Shown here: piece after piece, positions 8,019-15,988 of the stretch
Numbering within the stretch: the first letter of the stretch is position 1
Layout of the letters: the number at the start of each line of letters is the position of its first letter
Source of the DNA: Legionellaceae bacterium
GTDB lineage: Bacteria > Pseudomonadota > Gammaproteobacteria > Legionellales > Legionellaceae
Direction: 5' to 3'
DNA length: 29,408 nt
NCBI GenBank assembly: GCA_030696465.1
Contig: JAUYSE010000034.1
Location: 1-29,408 of the forward strand
Program-made: the position numbers and the translations under genes
The notes under the pieces: generated by a model
Told to the model about the DNA's origin: nothing
Databases searched by the model: none
The model's input: only the letters and a program-made list of their open reading frames with translations

Positions 8019-9277
8019 GGATTACTTCGACGGTGTTACCGTGGATGATGTTTGCGTTGATAGGCGTGCTAGTTGCTATTTCTAGTCTAGGTTTTGAGTG
8101 CACAATGTATGTATTGCAGTGGTGTGTACGTACTGGAGTGCGCTATATTCCTGAAAATATCTGGATCCAAGCAATAGTGTTTATTGTGTCGTGTGTCGCT
8201 TGTGTATTGTTAAGTGCTTGGATGGTAAAGCGCTGGGCGCCCAAAGCATCTGGTTCTGGGATCCCAGAGGTAGAAGCCTTTTTGTTGGAAAGTCGCCCTT
8301 TTTCAGAAAATAAAACTTGGTTGGTTAAATGGTTTGCCAGTCCTTTCTCTTTGGCGTCGGGTTTATTATTAGGGCGAGAGGGCCCAATGATACATATGGG
8401 GGCGATGCTCGCGAAGTATGTAACGAGTTGGTCGGTTCGTTTGACCGCCTATACGCATCAATTTGTGGTCTGTGGGGCAGCGGCAGGTTTGACTTGTGCG
8501 TTTGATGCGCCTTTTTCCGGGGTCATGTTTGCCTTAGAAGAGTTACGTGATATGTGGCGTATTTCTTGGCAGGGTATCGCTGCGCTGTTGTTTACCTGCG
8601 GTTTAGTATTTGAAATTCGTCGAGTATTTTTAGGGACACACTCTATTTTTGAGTTACCTGGTGCGATACAAGAATTTTGGTATATGACACCTTGTTTTGT
8701 GTTTTTAGGTTTTTACATTGCTTGTGGTGCTTGGATATATTATCAAGGTTTATTGAAAGTATTTTTTTGGCCAGGACGAAAAAAACATGCGATTTCATTC
8801 GCAGTTATGATGGGATTGGTGGTTGGTATTTTAGGTTTTATGTTCCCGATTTCTATAGGTGCGGGCTATGAGCTAATCGAGAAAGCATTGTTAGGGCATT
8901 TTACCTTATGGAGTATTCTTGTTTTAGTGGTATTACGCTGCATTCTCTCTTGTTTGTCTTATGGCGTATTGGTTCCCGGAGGAATTTTTTTCCCAATGCT
9001 ATCATTAGGGGTGTTGATGGGAACCGGATTAGGTCAGGGATTATCGTCTTGGTTGATGTATAGCGCAATTCATCCGACGGTGTGGGGTTTGGCTGGGATG
9101 GGTGGTTTTTTTGCTGCCGTGGTAGGTGCTCCGATGACCGCAACCTTGTTAGTGATAGAAATGACCCATCAATACGATATTTGGTTTTATGTGTGGCTGA
9201 CAAGCTACACCGCCCATCGTTGTTTACGTGCCTGGGGTTGTGCGCCGGTATATCATCGCTTACGTACTGGGGTGTGA
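8015..9277 (+). CDS. clcA: ClC-family chloride/proton antiporter
   Basis: This is an inner-membrane ClC protein of 420 residues. The selectivity motifs are GSGIPEV (80-86), GREGP (120-124, gating Glu122) and GGIFFPMLSLG in the second half. The pair EE at 175-176 keeps the internal proton glutamate of the E. coli antiporter ClcA (its E203), and a Tyr near 387 (MTHQYDIW) matches the ion-binding Tyr445. Having both glutamates points to a 2 Cl-/1 H+ exchanger rather than a channel. The C-terminus is short, with no CBS domains. In enterobacteria such exchangers help in extreme acid resistance, and the same may apply in an acidic vacuole; that is inference. It starts inside the end of dedA. Confidence 0.92.
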   Translation: MRITSTVLPWMMFALIGVLVAISSLGFECTMYVLQWCVRTGVRYIPENIWIQAIVFIVSCVACVLLSAWMVKRWAPKASGSGIPEVEAFLLESRPFSENKTWLVKWFASPFSLASGLLLGREGPMIHMGAMLAKYVTSWSVRLTAYTHQFVVCGAAAGLTCAFDAPFSGVMFALEELRDMWRISWQGIAALLFTCGLVFEIRRVFLGTHSIFELPGAIQEFWYMTPCFVFLGFYIACGAWIYYQGLLKVFFWPGRKKHAISFAVMMGLVVGILGFMFPISIGAGYELIEKALLGHFTLWSILVLVVLRCILSCLSYGVLVPGGIFFPMLSLGVLMGTGLGQGLSSWLMYSAIHPTVWGLAGMGGFFAAVVGAPMTATLLVIEMTHQYDIWFYVWLTSYTAHRCLRAWGCAPVYHRLRTGV

Positions 9278-9327
9278 GATCTCGGATGAAGGCTTAGGGT
9301 GTTTTTTGTCTGACAAAAGTTCAAGAG

Positions 9328-9441
9328 GCAAGGCTTAGTCGATAGCGTTTTTTGCAAACACGCATTCAGTCATCCTGACGCTCCCACAGCGCGTCCTTGC
9401 GCTGTGAGGGTTTGCAAAAAACGCTAGCGACTAAGCCTTGC
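9328..9441. repeat. Long palindromic element between convergent clcA and ygfZ
   Basis: Arms 9328-9359 and 9410-9441 pair over 32 bases with one mismatch. The loop holds its own hairpin at 9385-9406 (CACAGCGC with GCGCTGTG). The core between the arms shares CATCCTGACGCTC and the AAACACGCAT/GTGAGGGTTT context with the core of the elements at 15699 and 26644 (read on the other strand), so it belongs to the same wider family with different outer arms. Lying between two convergent genes, and with T-runs in its arms (GCGTTTTTTGC), it may also end transcription from both sides. Confidence 0.8.
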
Positions 9442-9498
9442 TCTTACTCTGTGCGTGCTATTAACCAACGAAAAATTCTCGGTATGTTCAGATAGGAA

Positions 9499-10335
9499 CT
9501 ATAAAATAACTGCGACTAAATAGGTGTTTGGCCCCACCGGACAATAATCCACAATATCATGTGGATGTGGAATGTGTGTGTTGGCATCATGATGCGCTCC
9601 TAACACGGGTGCGGTTTCGCTGGTATAAGTAAAGCATGCCAAATGATGCTTACGTTTTCCACGATAATGCATACGCGCGATGATCTCTTGTCCTTTATAA
9701 CAACCTTTGTCAAAACTAATATATCCCTTTTTATCCAGATCTAAGGCTTGAGGAAGAAAGAGTCCTTGCGTGCTGGAATAAATCGAGATTTCTGTATCGT
9801 GTAATTGTGCTTGATGCCAATTGATTTCTGATTCTAGGGGCTTATTGTAAGTATCTTCGATCGCGTAGGTGTGAGGTACTAGCCATAGTGCTTGTTGTGG
9901 AGATAGTAAATACGTCTGTATGAGGTCGGGGGCGGCACAGGCTTTTTGGTGGTATAAACCATAGATATGACAAGCTTCATTTTTTTGTAGCTTGACTCCG
10001 CTCAGTAATGCTGCGGTTTTTAGCGCGCGAATGGTGGTTTCTAGCATATCGTGAGGAAGTATCAGCATGAGCGTTGGCTGTGTGATCACATAAAAAAGAC
10101 TCATCACACGCCCTTGAAGATTACACAGTGCGCCTTTTTGTGCGGAGCCAGGAGCGATAGATAAAACATCACAGGTTACTTGGCCTTGCAAAAAAGTGGC
10201 GGCATTATCTCCAAGGAGCGAAAGTGCGCATAAATGTGGCAAGTGAAAAAGGCTGGGTGTGGGTAAACTTTCCCAAGAACATAGCGATGGTTCCGGGGCA
10301 GTAGTTTGGTAAAGTCTTTCTCCAATAGTTATCAT
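9499..10335 (-). CDS. ygfZ: Folate-binding protein YgfZ (tRNA modification/Fe-S repair)
   Basis: YgfZ is a tetrahydrofolate-dependent cytoplasmic protein related to the GcvT fold. It supports the maintenance of certain Fe-S enzymes, including MiaB. The diagnostic motif K-G-C-Y-x-G-Q-E is present as DKGCYKGQEIIARMHYRGK around residues 208-225, with the key cysteine kept. The N-terminal part (LSLLGDNAATFLQGQVTCDV) matches the folate-binding half. The product is 278 residues from ATG 10335-10333. The frame extends to another ATG at 10395, giving 298 residues, but the extra part is hydrophobic and unlike the family. Neither start has a strong ribosome site, so the N-terminus is uncertain. It is convergent with clcA and stands alone. 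Confidence 0.88.
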   Translation of the reverse strand: MITIGERLYQTTAPEPSLCSWESLPTPSLFHLPHLCALSLLGDNAATFLQGQVTCDVLSIAPGSAQKGALCNLQGRVMSLFYVITQPTLMLILPHDMLETTIRALKTAALLSGVKLQKNEACHIYGLYHQKACAAPDLIQTYLLSPQQALWLVPHTYAIEDTYNKPLESEINWHQAQLHDTEISIYSSTQGLFLPQALDLDKKGYISFDKGCYKGQEIIARMHYRGKRKHHLACFTYTSETAPVLGAHHDANTHIPHPHDIVDYCPVGPNTYLVAVIL

Positions 10336-10443
10336 AAGGTATAGGCATAAGAATAAGGGACTTATACTATAGCTGTTTTGATGCACAACGTACATCGGCT
10401 ACTACAAATCACAGGACAAAAGCATCTTATGAGTAAAATGAGC

Positions 10444-10469
10444 ACGGTCTCGGCTCGGATAGATCGTGC
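10444..10469 (+). repeat. Single copy of the outer repeat unit seen at 353 and 1385
   Basis: This stretch matches 1387-1412 with one mismatch (ACGGTCTCGG against ACGGTCGCGG, then CTCGGATAGATCGTGC). Together with the bases just upstream it forms a small dyad, GCACGGTCT with AGATCGTGC. It lies in the gap between ygfZ and the stop codon of the orphan gene at 10527, so the unit exists outside the large structure near nadC. Confidence 0.75.
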
Positions 10470-10526
10470 GTATTTTGAGTAATAGATTATTCTTATACTG
10501 TTTGTGCTTTATATGCCCGGGATCTA

Positions 10527-11756
10527 CTATAAAGCAGTAAATCGCGGATTGTCCGCCGAAGGATTATGTACGGGCTGAAACTCTTCATCAGAATCAGAGG
10601 GTGGTGGTGATGTTGGCGCAAAAAAATTTGTAACACTCAAAAGAGAAGAGCTTGTAGGGGTATTTAACACATTATGGCCGCTCTTTGGCGGCTCATCTCT
10701 GGGAACAGAGAAGAAAGGCCTACTGCGTATAGGAGTGGCAGTGGTTGGTGCAACCTCAGGAGGCGCTGTTATACTTTCAGTATTCATCGCTTGGTTTGAT
10801 CGATTAACGAATGTTACAGAGAAATACCAACGAGTCTCTTGTTGTTGAAAGGATTGCATCGTACGCTCAGTATCTTGCCCCATATGTATATCGACAGAAA
10901 GTTGCTCGCCAGTTACAGGATGCTGCAGTCTTAAATTACGTCTATCCAGCATGCCTTTGAAAAAATTATCCCAGTGCCCTTCGACACCACAATGACCACT
11001 TAAGATGTCAATCACCCATTTGTGATGTTGCTTCTTTAGCTTTTCTGGAATAAAGCGCTCTAGTGGAATAGTCTCTGTAGGAGACAAGGTATCACCTAAT
11101 ATCCAGGTATATTCATCTGTAAATTCGGTTAAAATAAGTTGCCACGCACCATTTATCCGCTGCCCTATCATAGTGGCGGAACATTGCGGTCCTTCTGAGA
11201 GTGGAGAGCATAGTAGTTTTTTCGAAGAACGGAGAGCCTCATCAAGTATGCGTAAATTTTTTTGAATTATTGAAGAAGAATTAGGATATTGCGTACTTTC
11301 TGGCGCAGGTTGAGGGCCTTGTTGAGTTGGGCCAACTGCTTGCACATGGGCATCTAAAGAAAGGGATGAAGAGCTTTCTGATTGAAGCAAAGAGAATACG
11401 GATGGACTATGGTTTCCTGGATAATCTGCGGTTCTTTCAGGGGGAACGAGGGTAGTCGGTGGAATAATTTTTGTTTGAGGCCATGGTCGTTGAGAGGGGG
11501 CGTTTAAGGGATTTGTTACCGCTGCTGCCGAAGTGCTCGGATGTTGTTCAGCAGGTTGAATAATTTTTGTTTTAGGCCATCGTCGTTGAGAAGGGCCGCT
11601 TAAGGGGTTTTCTACAGTTTCTATAGGCGCACTTGATTTTTGTTCGGCAGGTTGATCTGTTTTAGTACCCTGATTTTGAGAAACTTGTTTCGATACAGTC
11701 TTTTTATCTGCCGCTGTTACGCTATCTTTCTGAGGTTTACTGCAAGTACCGCCCAT
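10527..11756 (-). CDS. Orphan Pro/Ser-rich protein with a myristoylation-like N-terminus
   Basis: The family is not recognised. The 409-residue protein starts MGGTCSKPQK: Gly2, Ser6 and a basic residue at 7 fit the eukaryotic N-myristoyltransferase consensus, and Cys5 could be palmitoylated, as in Src-like proteins. The start is supported by AAGGGG five bases upstream. Residues 35-98 are two 32-residue tandem repeats. Residues about 170-345 look folded (for example WQLILTEFTDEYTWILGD, HKWVIDILSGHCGVEGHWDNFFKGML, ETRWYFSVTFVNRS). Both flanks are low-complexity and disordered, and the C-terminus is acidic then short (SDSDEEFQ). There is no signal peptide or membrane segment. This build suits a protein delivered into a eukaryotic cell, but that is inference. 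It is divergent from the MMPL gene. Confidence 0.7.
   Translation of the reverse strand: MGGTCSKPQKDSVTAADKKTVSKQVSQNQGTKTDQPAEQKSSAPIETVENPLSGPSQRRWPKTKIIQPAEQHPSTSAAAVTNPLNAPSQRPWPQTKIIPPTTLVPPERTADYPGNHSPSVFSLLQSESSSSLSLDAHVQAVGPTQQGPQPAPESTQYPNSSSIIQKNLRILDEALRSSKKLLCSPLSEGPQCSATMIGQRINGAWQLILTEFTDEYTWILGDTLSPTETIPLERFIPEKLKKQHHKWVIDILSGHCGVEGHWDNFFKGMLDRRNLRLQHPVTGEQLSVDIHMGQDTERTMQSFQQQETRWYFSVTFVNRSNQAMNTESITAPPEVAPTTATPIRSRPFFSVPRDEPPKSGHNVLNTPTSSSLLSVTNFFAPTSPPPSDSDEEFQPVHNPSADNPRFTAL
11463..11654 (-). repeat. Two tandem 32-codon repeats inside the orphan gene
   Basis: Residues 35-66 and 67-98 both start QPAEQ and end with a conserved block, NPLSGPSQRRWPKTKII in the first and NPLNAPSQRPWPQTKII in the second. 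I count 20 identities in 32. The middle of each unit varies. The units are rich in Pro, Ser and basic residues and could be copies of a short binding motif. Confidence 0.85.
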
Positions 11757-11802
11757 AGAATCCCCTTGCTCGTCACAAAAACGTAGTGGTTCTTAAAATA
11801 TC

Positions 11803-11831
11803 ATTATACCCATAATTTGATGCAAAATCAA
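11803..11831 (-). promoter_or_regulatory. Probable promoter of the orphan gene at 10527-11756
   Basis: On the minus strand, TTGATT (11831-11826) is followed after 17 bases by a perfect TATAAT (11808-11803). Transcription would start near 11796, giving a leader of about 40 bases that contains the AAGGGG ribosome site. This is among the best sigma70-type promoters in the window. The divergent MMPL gene has a TATACT at 11852-11857 but no convincing -35. Confidence 0.6.
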
Positions 11832-11894
11832 ATAAAATACTATTATTGGTGTATACTAGTTCAGTATGACATTAATTTGATAACGGAAACCTAT

Positions 11895-14105
11895 ATGCGA
11901 ACGAATTTGTTTTTCCGACTTGGAGAGTGGGTTTATCGGTTTAGGCTCTTGATCATTGTATTATGGACGGTCATTATTATCAGTTGCATCCCATTATTGG
12001 CGACGCTTACAGCGCCTTTTCAATCGACCGGTTTTGAGGTCGAGAACTCCGAAAGTGTACGCACCAAAGAGTACTTAGATAAGCATCTTGGTTATCATAG
12101 CAATCGATTTATTGCGATTTATCAAAGTAAACATTTGTTGGCAACCAATCCTTTATATATTAATAAGCTCAAAAAATCTTTGTCGGGATTGAAGCACTTT
12201 CCCATGAAACACGAAATTATTTATCCAGATGTAAATGCAAAGCAGATTTCTAAAGATAAACACAGCGCCTATGTTGTGATTTTATTCAAAGACAACACCT
12301 TTATGGATCATAACTTATTGCTGCAATTTCAAGCGGCCATAAAGCCCCCAACAGATATGCGTATGCGCTTAGGGGGTGAAGCACTATTTATTGAAACAAT
12401 AAACCAGCAAACACAGGAAGATCTCTATCATGCAGATTCTGTTGCGGCACCGGCTTCGATTATTACTTTAATTTTGGTTTTTGGCACGATTATTGCAGCA
12501 CTGGTGCCTATTGTATTAGGTGGCGGCTGTGCATTAATTATTTTAACGACCCTCTATTTTTTAGGGCATTTATTCTCACTCTCGATTTTTACGCTCAATA
12601 TTGCCTTACTGTTGGGTTTATGTCTTAGTTTAGATTATTCCTTGTTTATTATTTACCGTTTTCGTGAAGAGCTACACTTACAAGACAGTGTGGTGGGGGC
12701 GGTTGCGACCACCATCGCAACCGCAGGGAAATCGGTATTTTTTAGTGGCTTAGCGGTGTTTGTCAGTTTAAGTGCGTTATTATTGTTTCCGATTAATATT
12801 TTATTTTCAGTCGGTGTTGGGGGATTGGTCGCAGTATTTGGGGCAGTTGCCATAGCGGTAACCTTATTGCCCGCGATATTGGCTGTTTTGAAGCAGGGTA
12901 TCAATCGTTGGTCCATCCGCTTTGGTTATGCAGAGTCTAATAGGCATTTATGGGGTCGGCTCGCGGCGGTCGTAGTATCGCGGCCCTTTCTGTTTTTCTT
13001 TTCTGCTTTGTTACTCTTATTATGTTTAGCCTATCCCTTTATGCATGTGCGTTTTGGTATATCGGATATGCATATTCTTCCTACTCATACGGAAAGCTAT
13101 CAATTTATTCATATGTATGAGAAGAAGTTCAATGAAAATGAGTTAGCACCGATTGTACTGGTGGTGAAATCAACACATGAGCGTATTTTATCGAAAGCCA
13201 GTATCAAGAAAATATATGATTTCGCACAGAAACTGAAGAAACTTCCACTGGTTGAAAACGTCGACAGTATTGTGACAACAACGCCCGCGCTTAAGGCGGC
13301 ACAATACTATGCGCTCTACAATTTACCGAAGAAGTTATTACCCCCCAGTATCCAACAACTTTTAAAAACAACGAGTGGTCGTGATTTTACGGTGATAAAT
13401 GTGGTGAGTAAATATGGGAGTAACTCTGCGAAAACCATGAAATTAATTACTCAATTACAGCAGATGCATCCCGGAAAAGGGCTGACCTTACAGTTAACGG
13501 GCGAGCCGGTGAACAATGCAGAGGTCATACACAGTATTGCGCATATTTTTCCGTATGCGGTTGTCTGGATTATGATATTAACCTACGTTATTTTGCTGGT
13601 ATTACTCCGTTCTTTGTTTTTACCTTTTAAAGCGATTGTGATGAATGTATTAAGTCTCTGCGCCAGTTATGGGGTGCTGGTGTTTGTGTTTCAAGAAGGC
13701 AATTTACATCAGCTTTTAAATTTTAATCCGCAAGGGATGTTGGATATTAGTCTGCTGATTATTATTTTTTGTGCCTTGTTTGGCTTCTCAATGGATTATG
13801 AAGTATTTTTATTAACCCGCATTAAAGAATGTCATGAACTCACGCACGATACCGATAAAAGCATTGTTTTTGGCATAGATAAGAGCTGTAGAATTATCAC
13901 CAGTGCCGCGATTATTGTGATTGTTTTGTGTGGCTCTTTTATGCTGGCAGATGTGCTGATGGTGAAAGAGTTTGGTTTAGGAATTGCCATTGCGATTTTT
14001 GTGGATGCTTTCATCATTAGAGTATTTTTAGTACCAGCCATTATGGCAGTAGTAAAAGAGTGGAACTGGTATTTGCCGAGGTGGTTGGATAGGATTTTAC
14101 CGTAA
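11895..14105 (+). CDS. MMPL/RND-family membrane exporter
   Basis: This is an inner-membrane transporter of 736 residues with the typical duplicated RND layout. One N-terminal membrane segment (LLIIVLWTVIIISCIPLLATL) is followed by a large periplasmic loop and a five-helix bundle; a second loop and a second bundle complete it. The proton-relay Asp-Tyr motifs are in both halves: LSLDYSLFIIYRFREEL and GFSMDYEVFLLTRIKE. The family moves lipids, siderophores, hopanoids or drugs; the substrate is not shown here, and no membrane-fusion partner lies nearby. ATG 11895 is chosen because the family N-terminus (FRLGEWVYRFR) starts there and ACGGAAAC precedes it; the frame runs upstream to 11817, through the promoter region of the divergent gene. 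Confidence 0.88.
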   Translation: MRTNLFFRLGEWVYRFRLLIIVLWTVIIISCIPLLATLTAPFQSTGFEVENSESVRTKEYLDKHLGYHSNRFIAIYQSKHLLATNPLYINKLKKSLSGLKHFPMKHEIIYPDVNAKQISKDKHSAYVVILFKDNTFMDHNLLLQFQAAIKPPTDMRMRLGGEALFIETINQQTQEDLYHADSVAAPASIITLILVFGTIIAALVPIVLGGGCALIILTTLYFLGHLFSLSIFTLNIALLLGLCLSLDYSLFIIYRFREELHLQDSVVGAVATTIATAGKSVFFSGLAVFVSLSALLLFPINILFSVGVGGLVAVFGAVAIAVTLLPAILAVLKQGINRWSIRFGYAESNRHLWGRLAAVVVSRPFLFFFSALLLLLCLAYPFMHVRFGISDMHILPTHTESYQFIHMYEKKFNENELAPIVLVVKSTHERILSKASIKKIYDFAQKLKKLPLVENVDSIVTTTPALKAAQYYALYNLPKKLLPPSIQQLLKTTSGRDFTVINVVSKYGSNSAKTMKLITQLQQMHPGKGLTLQLTGEPVNNAEVIHSIAHIFPYAVVWIMILTYVILLVLLRSLFLPFKAIVMNVLSLCASYGVLVFVFQEGNLHQLLNFNPQGMLDISLLIIIFCALFGFSMDYEVFLLTRIKECHELTHDTDKSIVFGIDKSCRIITSAAIIVIVLCGSFMLADVLMVKEFGLGIAIAIFVDAFIIRVFLVPAIMAVVKEWNWYLPRWLDRILP

Positions 14106-14119
14106 TGTCTCCAGCTAAT

Positions 14120-14156
14120 CTTGTTCGCAAAGTTCAGGGGTTGGGCGGGAATGGCT
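14120..14156 (-). repeat. Half copy of the palindromic element (end only)
   Basis: Read on the minus strand this is AGCCATTCCCGCCCAACC, followed by sequence ending CTTTGCGAACAAG. It matches the left end of the elements at 15699 and 26644 with a few differences. The central hairpin and other end are missing, so this is a truncated remnant. It lies between the MMPL and GT39 genes. Confidence 0.7.
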
Positions 14157-14227
14157 GATATTTCAATTGACTCCTACTACGAGTTTGATAACAATAATCG
14201 ACTTATATTTTTTACTGGGCGTCATCG

Positions 14228-15679
14228 GTGGATATTCTTCAACCAACATGGTACGAAAAACATAGCAAGCTTCTTTTCATAGTGATGCTATTGAGCTTAT
14301 TGATTGCAACGTTTTTTATGATACCTACGATGCATGCTCTCTATTATTATGCTTGGGGAAAGCAGCTAGATTGGTCTTATTTTGATGGGCCACCTATGAT
14401 TGCTTATTTTTTCCATATCTCTCAAGTATTATTTGGAAATACTTATTTTTCTATCAATATTGTTGGTTTTTTGTGTTATACCCTGGGGGCTTATTACATT
14501 TACAAAATAGGTTGCCTCTTCAATAATAGGCACACTGGATTGATCAGTGTGTTGATTTGGGCGACATTGCCTCGAGTGGTAGAAAGCGTCTTTATTCGAG
14601 TAACGTATGACGCGCCACTCAACTTATTGACGGTGATGTCATTCTATTATTTTAGTCGTTACATGATTCAACAATCAGCAAGTGATTTATATCGGACCGC
14701 TTTTTGTATTGCAGGGATGATCCTTTCTAAGTTTACGGCGCTTGTAAGTATTCTGGGACTTTTATGGTATGTTCTTTCAAGAAATAGGGCGGTGTTCAAA
14801 ACAACACATTTTTATGTGTGTAGTTTACTGATAATAATAATGATTGCTCCAATGCTGTATTGGAATGTCCAACATCATTGGACGACGATCTTTTATTTAT
14901 TAAATTATCATAGTTTAACTTCGTATAAAATTTCGATGTTTCAGAGTTTTTTCAAGTTGATTGGCGATTTATTGGCGAATTATTCAGTATTTTTAGTCTT
15001 AGCCTTCATGGGTTGGTTTAAATATAAGACTGCGGTAAAGCGTACGCATAAAACAAACCCATTCTTTGAGTTTAACGCGACAGTACTATTTGTATCGCTG
15101 GCTTTCTGGTTTATAACCATAATTTTTGGGGGGGCACCACGCACGATTTATTTTACCCCAATCGCTATCAATATTGCATTAATGGCTGGTTACACTATTG
15201 ATGAATATCAATATCAGCGGCTCTTTCAATGTATATTTCCTTTATTTTTGCTCGTTACAGTAGGGATGATTATAGGTGATATGCCACCGCTGAGTACGTA
15301 TTTAAAAAAAGACCTTATGTACTCTTTAACTCAGGATGCGACTCATCAACCAGGTTTGTTTAAAAAAGGTCAAGCAATTGTGACAGGCTCTTACGGTAGT
15401 GCCGCTGTATTAAGCTTCTTTATACCGGAACAGCCAATATATGCCTTGCCCTGTGGCGCAAGTAATCAATATCAATATTGGAGTGAAGATTTTTTGAAAA
15501 CCATCTCTGCCAAAAGTGCGCAGCCAGTAACGTATGTTGATTTTGAGGATACAAAACAATGCGCAGAGAGTTTCTTAAAAAACTGTAAACCTATTGCAAC
15601 GCTGAGTAAATCAAAGACAATCCCTCTTATAAATAAACAGACGAATTCTGTTTATTTATATTTTTATCGTTGTCATTAG
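14228..15679 (+). CDS. GT39/ArnT-like membrane glycosyltransferase
   Basis: This is a polytopic inner-membrane protein of 483 residues. The N-terminal layout fits the PMT_2/GT39 superfamily: a first helix, then a periplasmic loop with an Asp in LDWSYFDGPPMIAYF (Asp53), then GNTYFSINIVGF and a run of helices with FIRVTYDAPLNLLTVMSFYYFSRY. Such enzymes transfer a sugar from a polyprenyl-phosphate donor to lipid A, glycolipid or protein outside the inner membrane. Donor and acceptor cannot be read here. The C-terminal part (about 370-483) is soluble. The start is a GTG at 14228 with a weak ribosome site; the first internal ATG would cut into the first helix. It stands alone, with repeat remnants on both sides. 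Confidence 0.8.
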   Translation: MDILQPTWYEKHSKLLFIVMLLSLLIATFFMIPTMHALYYYAWGKQLDWSYFDGPPMIAYFFHISQVLFGNTYFSINIVGFLCYTLGAYYIYKIGCLFNNRHTGLISVLIWATLPRVVESVFIRVTYDAPLNLLTVMSFYYFSRYMIQQSASDLYRTAFCIAGMILSKFTALVSILGLLWYVLSRNRAVFKTTHFYVCSLLIIIMIAPMLYWNVQHHWTTIFYLLNYHSLTSYKISMFQSFFKLIGDLLANYSVFLVLAFMGWFKYKTAVKRTHKTNPFFEFNATVLFVSLAFWFITIIFGGAPRTIYFTPIAINIALMAGYTIDEYQYQRLFQCIFPLFLLVTVGMIIGDMPPLSTYLKKDLMYSLTQDATHQPGLFKKGQAIVTGSYGSAAVLSFFIPEQPIYALPCGASNQYQYWSEDFLKTISAKSAQPVTYVDFEDTKQCAESFLKNCKPIATLSKSKTIPLINKQTNSVYLYFYRCH

Positions 15680-15697
15680 GAAATCCTCCGTATAGGT
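15680..15697 (+). repeat. Left copy of an 18-base direct repeat bracketing the DUF4143 gene
   Basis: GAAATCCTCCGTATAGGT here and GAAATTCCCCGTATAGGT at 17293-17310 differ at two positions. Between them lie the palindromic element and the AAA-ATPase gene. This could be an old insertion duplication, or just a repeated motif of the element family. Confidence 0.5.
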
Positions 15698-15698
15698 A

Positions 15699-15868
15699 GC
15701 CATTCCCGCCCAACCTCAAAATTCTGCCAACAAGGCTTCTCAAATAAGGGGTTTTCGTAAACCTTCACCGCGCAAGGACGCAAGCGATGAGCGTCAGGAC
15801 TTTATGCGCGTTTACGAAAGCCCTTTATTCGAGAAGCCTTGGTACCACTAACATTGTAAGGCGGGAAT
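15699..15868. repeat. Full palindromic element downstream of the GT39 gene
   Basis: This element fills much of the 309-base gap between 15680 and 15988. Its ends are GCCATTCCCGCC and GGCGGGAAT. The main arms 15732-15762 and 15810-15840 pair over 31 bases with three mismatches (AAGGCTTCTC at the outer end, CGTAAAC at the inner end). The core reads CTTCACCGCGCAAGGACG and then GAGCGTCAGGACTTTATGCG. It is closely related along its whole length to 26644-26820. No reading frame of note is present. The rest of the gap holds a promoter for the next gene. Confidence 0.88.
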
Positions 15869-15926
15869 TCCTGTGCAAAAATTTAACTCAGGAATTTACT
15901 GCGGAATGAGGGGGTAAATAAATTGG

Positions 15927-15954
15927 TTGCACTTTGATGATTAACATGTACAAT
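15927..15954 (+). promoter_or_regulatory. Probable promoter of the AAA ATPase gene
   Basis: TTGCAC (15927-15932) is followed after 16 bases by TACAAT (15949-15954). Transcription would start about 27 bases before the ATG at 15989. The gene therefore seems to carry its own promoter, which fits a stand-alone unit. Confidence 0.5.
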
Positions 15955-15988
15955 TAAAATTATTTGTTTTAAATATATAGGTTAATAT

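Noticed and set aside
10336..10395. Start of ygfZ at the upstream ATG
   Set aside because: The added residues are hydrophobic and not family-like, and there is no better ribosome site. It is kept as a possible alternative, since neither start is strong.
14120..14156. Transcription terminator of the MMPL gene
   Set aside because: It is one end of the palindromic element without its partner arm, so it cannot form the hairpin.
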